A stretch of DNA of 57,986 bases from an uncultured bacterium. Lineage in GTDB: Bacteria; Verrucomicrobiota; Kiritimatiellia; CAIKKV01; CAITUY01. Position numbers and translations under genes: made by a program. The stretch's first letter is position 1; each line of letters starts with the position of its first letter. Shown here one piece after another: positions 54,146 to 57,986 of the stretch. The notes under the pieces were generated by a model. That model did not search any database. It was not told where the DNA came from and was given only the letters and a program-made list of their open reading frames with translations. The stretch is taken from positions 1 to 57,986 of the forward strand of contig CAJBSZ010000299.1 in NCBI GenBank assembly GCA_903958395.1. The letters run 5' to 3'.

Positions 54146-55258
54146 ATCACGCTTAGTCATCATCAGGAACTGGAACGGCGCATTCTTCATGGATTGATCT
54201 GTGAATGGAAGAATGCCGTGGCTTTTCTATCATCCGCGCTTAGATCCCGATTGACGCTTCCGGGCTTCGAATTGCGTGACTTCGACAGGCGGTGGGCCGA
54301 ATGGAATCGCGAACGGCGGGTCATGGCCTTCAGTCGCAAGTTGGTGATGAACTACCCCTGGATGACTGTCCGGGAAGTGTTGCTCCACGAGCTGGCCCAC
54401 CAGGTGACGGATGAGCTTCTGGGCGGAACCGACCAGCCACACGGCGTCCGGTTTCAGGAGGCATGCCGTTTGCTGAACGCGGACCCCCGTGCGGCGGGCG
54501 ACTACCCCTCGCTTTATGAAATGGGCCATACCGGCGGACTCGATGAAAACGACCGGATCCTGCTTCGCGTGAAGAAGCTGCTGGCCCTCTCTGCGAGTTC
54601 GAACCGGCACGAGGCTGAGCTGGCCATGACAAAAGTCCATGAGACGATTGCCCGCTATCATATTGACCTGCTTTCTGGCACAGGGGCTCGGCAGTACAGC
54701 AGTCTGTGCCTTGGCGCGCCGCAGTTGCGTCAGTCGGCGCACGACTATGCGTTGAGCCGGTTGCTGCAGGATTTCTATTTCGTTGAAGCGGTGTGGATTG
54801 GTGCCTATGTGGTCGACAAGGAGCAGATGGGCCGTATTTTGGAAATCAGTGGGACCACCGAAAACGTCAAGATGGCCGGCTACGTGTATGATTTTCTCAA
54901 GCGGGTGATCAAGGACCAGTGGCAGGTTTTCCGGAAGGGGCGTTCGCTCACCTCCGGGCGCCAGGTGGATTTTGCGTTGGGCCTCTTGAGCGGCTTCTCG
55001 GAGAAGTTGAAGACCCGGGATCGAGAGATCGAGACGGAGAGTCCGGCGACCTACGCATTGATGAAGCGGGATGATGTTCAGCTCGCGGCCTATATGAAGG
55101 TGCGACATCCCCGGCTCCGCAAGACATCAGGCTCCGGCCGCCGGATCGACGAGACGGTTCACCGTGCCGGTCAGGCAGTGGGCCGAAACACCATTCTTTC
55201 CAAGCCCATTGAGAACGGAACCATCCGCCGCTGGTTCCTTCTGGGCGGAGGGATCTGA
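54146..55258 (+). CDS. SprT-like/DUF2786 protein (predicted zinc metalloprotease), start unclear
   Basis: About 354-370 residues. An SprT-like domain has the zinc motif HELAHQ (H65-E66-x2-H69 counted from the TTG at 54194) with H83 in QPHGVRF, then DUF2786 (DENDRILLRVKKLLALSAS, then NRHEAELAMTKVHETIARYHID). The first conventional start is TTG 54194, but the frame is open upstream to 54131 and those residues (HHQELERRILHGLICEW) look like real protein. GGAGG at 54135-54139 sits six bases before an ATC at 54146. So either a rare start codon is used or the start has been mutated. It follows the Tad operon by about 75 bp. SprT relatives act on DNA-protein crosslinks; the role here is unknown. Confidence 0.78.
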   Translation: MTLSHHQELERRILHGLICEWKNAVAFLSSALRSRLTLPGFELRDFDRRWAEWNRERRVMAFSRKLVMNYPWMTVREVLLHELAHQVTDELLGGTDQPHGVRFQEACRLLNADPRAAGDYPSLYEMGHTGGLDENDRILLRVKKLLALSASSNRHEAELAMTKVHETIARYHIDLLSGTGARQYSSLCLGAPQLRQSAHDYALSRLLQDFYFVEAVWIGAYVVDKEQMGRILEISGTTENVKMAGYVYDFLKRVIKDQWQVFRKGRSLTSGRQVDFALGLLSGFSEKLKTRDREIETESPATYALMKRDDVQLAAYMKVRHPRLRKTSGSGRRIDETVHRAGQAVGRNTILSKPIENGTIRRWFLLGGGI

Positions 55259-55346
55259 TGAATTCGGCCAAATCTTATCTTTCTGTACCTCTGACCCGAT
55301 TCTGCCTGATAAACTCGTTAATCAAGCGAAAAATGGAGAGAATTGT

Positions 55347-56012
55347 GTGAATAAAGTGCCCTTTTTGAACGTGAAATCGCTTGCAAAAGCTGGCCTTGAA
55401 TCGTGGCCCCAGCTCGTTTCAGTTCTTTCCGATGCCCAGGCAGTAGAATCGAAACAGGCGTGGCGGAGCGAATTGGAGCCGGGCTTCCGCCCGATGCGTG
55501 TGAAGACGGGGTGGACACGCGACGCCTTGTATATCCATGCCGAGATTGAGGATGTGGACATCTTTAATCCCGAGAAACAGTTCAATGCCCTATCGTTCAC
55601 GAAAGGCGATGTGTTCGAAATGTTCCTGCGTCCCTGTGATCAGGACGCCTATTTCGAATTCCATGTAACCCCGGAGAATCAGAAGCTCCAGTTGAGATTT
55701 CCCTCAGCAGCCGCATTGGCGGTGCCTCGTGCCAAGCCAGGACTTCCGCCGGAATGGTTTATCAGCCATCGTGTTATTGAGAGCCGGGTTCGCGTTAACG
55801 CCGCCACTCAACGATGGGAAGTGGCAGCAGAGATCCCGTTCGACCTGGTGTGTGAAACGTCGCAGCCCCGAAGCGACACGCGGTGGTTGTTTTCATTCAG
55901 CCGGTACGACTATACACGCGGGCAGGAACATCCGGTCTTGTCGTCCACCTCGCCTCATAAAGTGCTGAGCTTTCACAGGCAAGAGGAGTGGGGCGAGTTG
56001 CGGTTTCTGTGA
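55347..56012 (+). CDS. CBM9-like carbohydrate-binding protein
   Basis: 221 residues from a GTG at 55347, about seven bases after GGAG; the open frame reaches 55164 but that overlaps the SprT-like gene. The body resembles a carbohydrate-binding module family 9/DOMON-like beta-sandwich (TRDALYIHAEIEDVDIFNP, then KGDVFEMFLRP, YFEFHVTPEN and WEVAAEIPFDL, ending WLFSFSRYDY and EEWGELRFL). No signal peptide is visible, which is unusual for a carbohydrate-binding protein, so export is uncertain. It could bind a glycan or be a glycan-related enzyme accessory. The sugar is unknown. Confidence 0.7.
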   Translation: MNKVPFLNVKSLAKAGLESWPQLVSVLSDAQAVESKQAWRSELEPGFRPMRVKTGWTRDALYIHAEIEDVDIFNPEKQFNALSFTKGDVFEMFLRPCDQDAYFEFHVTPENQKLQLRFPSAAALAVPRAKPGLPPEWFISHRVIESRVRVNAATQRWEVAAEIPFDLVCETSQPRSDTRWLFSFSRYDYTRGQEHPVLSSTSPHKVLSFHRQEEWGELRFL

Positions 56013-56084
56013 AACCTACAAGGAAACCACTGGCAAGCTGTAAGATGACTGCAGGATAATAATCAGAACAGTCTGACTCAGACA

Positions 56085-57077
56085 ATGAAGACAAAGATGA
56101 TAAAAGCGATGGGCCGAGTTTTGGGCGCGGTGGCGGGCGGGATATTCCTAGCATGGTTCATTGTGGCTCAGCCGTCTTGTCGTAGCAATCACGCTTCAGG
56201 CACAAGGGTTGATCCGGTGAAGTTGAAAGCCCATGTTGAGGCGTTGTCGTACCGGTTCTTTCCCCGCGATTGGCAACATCGGGAAAATCTTGATCACTGT
56301 GCCGAGTATATTGCCGGGCATTTCAAACAGGCCGGAGCCGATGTCGAGTTTCAGGAATTCACCGTGGGCAAAAATCAGTACCGGAATGTTATTGGCAGAT
56401 TCAATGCAGGCAGGGGGCCGCGAGTCATTGTCGGGGCGCATTATGATTCCTGCGGCGAGGAGCCGGGGGCAGACGACAACGCCAGCGGGGTCGCCGCCCT
56501 GATCGAACTGGCGTATCTTTTGGGGCGGAATCCTCCAGCCACCCCGGTTGAGGTGGTGGCTTATGTCCTCGAGGAGCCTCCGTTTTTTCAGTCCGGGATG
56601 ATGGGGAGTGCCATTCATGCGAAGAGTGTTGCAGGTGATAAGGCGAATGTCAGGGGTGTCATCGTGCTTGAGATGGTCGGTTGTTTCAGTGACGAGTGGG
56701 GCTCGCAGGCGTATCCCGCCCCGATGCTTCGCCTCCTGTATCCGAGCCGGGCAAACTTCATCGGCGTCGTTAGCCGGTGGGACCAGGGCGACTGGATCAA
56801 AACCGTGAAGGCGGGGATGAAGGGGGCGACGGACCTTCCCGTCTATTCCATTCGCGCGCCATCAATCATCCCGGGCGTGGACTTTTCTGACCATGCAAGC
56901 TACTGGCCATACGGCATCAAGGCCGCCATGGTCACTGACACTGCATTCTACAGAAACAAATTCTATCACAAATCAGGAGACACCCCTGACCGACTTGACT
57001 ACAGCCGAATGGCCGAAGTTGTGGTCTCCGTGTCTGAGGCGATAAGATCCCTGAATTCCGTGATGTGTGCCCAGTAA
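56085..57077 (+). CDS. M28-family zinc aminopeptidase-like protein
   Basis: 330 residues. An N-terminal anchor or signal (GAVAGGIFLAWFIVAQPSC) precedes a M28 peptidase fold: VIVGAHYDS with H119 and D121, GADDNASG with D131, catalytic EE at 163-164, and SDHASYW near the end. These supply the two-zinc site. It probably removes N-terminal residues from peptides in the periplasm or at the membrane. The first ATG of two (56085, 56097) has no strong ribosome site. It overlaps the minus-strand hydrolase gene by 79 bp at the 3' ends, which is long for true convergent genes. Confidence 0.9.
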   Translation: MKTKMIKAMGRVLGAVAGGIFLAWFIVAQPSCRSNHASGTRVDPVKLKAHVEALSYRFFPRDWQHRENLDHCAEYIAGHFKQAGADVEFQEFTVGKNQYRNVIGRFNAGRGPRVIVGAHYDSCGEEPGADDNASGVAALIELAYLLGRNPPATPVEVVAYVLEEPPFFQSGMMGSAIHAKSVAGDKANVRGVIVLEMVGCFSDEWGSQAYPAPMLRLLYPSRANFIGVVSRWDQGDWIKTVKAGMKGATDLPVYSIRAPSIIPGVDFSDHASYWPYGIKAAMVTDTAFYRNKFYHKSGDTPDRLDYSRMAEVVVSVSEAIRSLNSVMCAQ

Positions 57078-57913
57078 CCGGGCTCATCTGTCATGAGGAT
57101 ATCATTATGGTTTGCCCCGGGAACCCACCAGCATCGCTTGGGAACAGTGGCGAGGTTGTAAAGTTCCCGGCCATGCCAGGTGGGAATGATGGTGTCGTTC
57201 TCGCCATGCATCACCAGCAGGGGGCAGGAGATCTCGCGAATGCGCCGGTTGTTCCGGAGCTTGTAGATTGGCACAATGGGAATGACGGTTCTGACCCGGA
57301 AGGCGGTCACAAAGGGGCTCTCCAGGATCAGCCCGGCAACCTTGTTTCGGGCGGCGAGATGAAGGGCGATTCCTGCGCCGACCGACCGGCCGTGGAGGAT
57401 GATTCGATTGAGTGGGATCCCCCGCTCGGTGACCAGATGCTTCAACGCGGCCTCGCCATCCTCGCAGGCCGCTTTGCTACCGGCCCTGCCGTCGCTGATG
57501 CCATAACCGCGGTAGTCCAGAGCGTAAGCCGAGAAACCACGATCCCGAAGCATCTGCATGACCGGGTGAATGTCGCCGAGATCCTCGGCATTGCCGTGGC
57601 AGTAAAGGATCGTGTACGCCGCCGCCTGATTTGGCAGGGCCAGCAACCCGATATTCTGCCCATTCGGCAGCGGAATGCGGGTGATGTCGCCGCCTTCCCG
57701 ATAGGAAGACGGTTGCGGCTGAAAAATCAGACGATCCGCGAACAGCCAGGCCAATACCGCCACGGCGATATAGATTTCAAGAAAAGAGATCATCATCCTC
57801 CGCCAGGAAATTTCCCCGATCAGCCACCGGCACCAGGTGCCCGTCCCACTCTCATTCATGGGAGATTTATGCTGCCTCGCCTGGCCAGACGCAAGGAAAG
57901 AGTTTCGAATCAC
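56999..57913 (-). CDS. Alpha/beta hydrolase (BEM46/ABHD13-like), membrane-anchored
   Basis: Up to 304 residues. A membrane helix (FLEIYIAVAVLAWLFADRLIFQP) is followed by an alpha/beta hydrolase fold: oxyanion region YCHGNAEDLGD, nucleophile elbow GRSVGAG, acid in HGENDTIIP and catalytic His in GANHND. The substrate is unknown. The GTG at 57913 is the longest start; ATGs at 57859, 57796 and 57793 are possible, the last two preceded directly by GGCGGAGG, so the anchor may start there. A four-codon open frame (ATG AAT AAA AAG TGA) with AAGGAG lies just before it. A LacI-type palindrome is 45-60 bp upstream and could control it. Confidence 0.82.
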   Translation of the reverse strand: MIRNSFLASGQARQHKSPMNESGTGTWCRWLIGEISWRRMMISFLEIYIAVAVLAWLFADRLIFQPQPSSYREGGDITRIPLPNGQNIGLLALPNQAAAYTILYCHGNAEDLGDIHPVMQMLRDRGFSAYALDYRGYGISDGRAGSKAACEDGEAALKHLVTERGIPLNRIILHGRSVGAGIALHLAARNKVAGLILESPFVTAFRVRTVIPIVPIYKLRNNRRIREISCPLLVMHGENDTIIPTWHGRELYNLATVPKRCWWVPGANHNDILMTDEPGYWAHITEFRDLIASDTETTTSAIRL

Positions 57914-57957
57914 TTTTTATTCATAAGGATTGACTCCTTGCCTGATCAATAATCGTA

Positions 57958-57975
57958 TGCTAAAACGTTTTAGCA
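57958..57975. promoter_or_regulatory. LacI/GalR-type operator palindrome near the right edge
   Basis: TGCTAAAACGTTTTAGCA is a perfect 18-bp palindrome with the central CG of LacI-family sites, differing from the one at 5631-5648 only at two symmetric positions. It lies 45 bp upstream of the minus-strand hydrolase frame and near the window edge, so it could also serve a gene off the right side. Confidence 0.6.
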
Positions 57976-57986
57976 ATGCAGGAATC

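Overview
The window looks like the replication-origin neighbourhood of a Gram-negative bacterium of the PVC superphylum, most likely Kiritimatiellota, Lentisphaerota or a relative. This rests on several features together: a giant secreted protein with calcium-type DxDxDG repeats and autotransporter-type beta-strand repeats, a lipoprotein-like RHS protein, a MurA with Asp in place of the usual catalytic Cys, a DnaA with a KTHAT-type DNA-binding signature, and LacI-type operators. The phylum is an inference from recognised families; no marker gene search was possible.

Layout. (1) 1-5438: a GC-rich accessory block with the N-terminus of a tyrosine recombinase cut by the left edge, a CHC2/TOPRIM/ATPase primase-helicase, an Xre regulator with its own operator, a beta-class DNA methyltransferase and a probable restriction endonuclease. 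It reads as one end of an integrated element carrying a restriction-modification cargo. (2) 5439-6612: gene-free GC-rich DNA with a LacI-type palindrome and strong stem-loops. (3) 20989-6613, minus strand: a four-gene surface/secretion operon (2588-aa TSP3/PATR giant, helical-repeat protein, RHS lipoprotein, small membrane protein that may be the RHS immunity partner). (4) 21192-30239: origin-type housekeeping genes. mnmE-mnmG run on plus; dnaA, dnaN, rpsB, tsf and dciA run on minus. mnmG carries two perfect parS palindromes in frame inside an extra loop. (5) 30240-38008: Spy-like protein, ppdK, transketolase, a VapBC-type toxin-antitoxin pair and murA. (6) 38026-54071: a Tad (Flp-type) pilus/secretion locus with two CpaF-type ATPases, one fused to an FHA domain, two more FHA membrane proteins, CpaB, CpaC, TadB, TadC, two prepilin-like genes, a prepilin peptidase with Glu in place of the first catalytic Asp, and three TadE/TadG-like pseudopilins. 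No CpaE/TadZ is seen. (7) 54146-57913: a SprT-like/DUF2786 protein, a CBM9-like protein, an M28 peptidase and an alpha/beta hydrolase, with a second LacI-type palindrome at the right edge.

How the parts work together. dnaA, dnaN, dciA and the parS pair put chromosome initiation and segregation signals within about 6 kb. The Tad locus is nearly complete for assembling thin pili, and its repeated FHA domains suggest assembly is gated by phosphothreonine recognition; no kinase is encoded here. The most unusual items are the parS-bearing insertion in mnmG, the FHA-rich Tad locus with its duplicated ATPase, helically phased repeats ahead of the recombinase gene, and the co-occurring divergence of DnaA and its candidate boxes.
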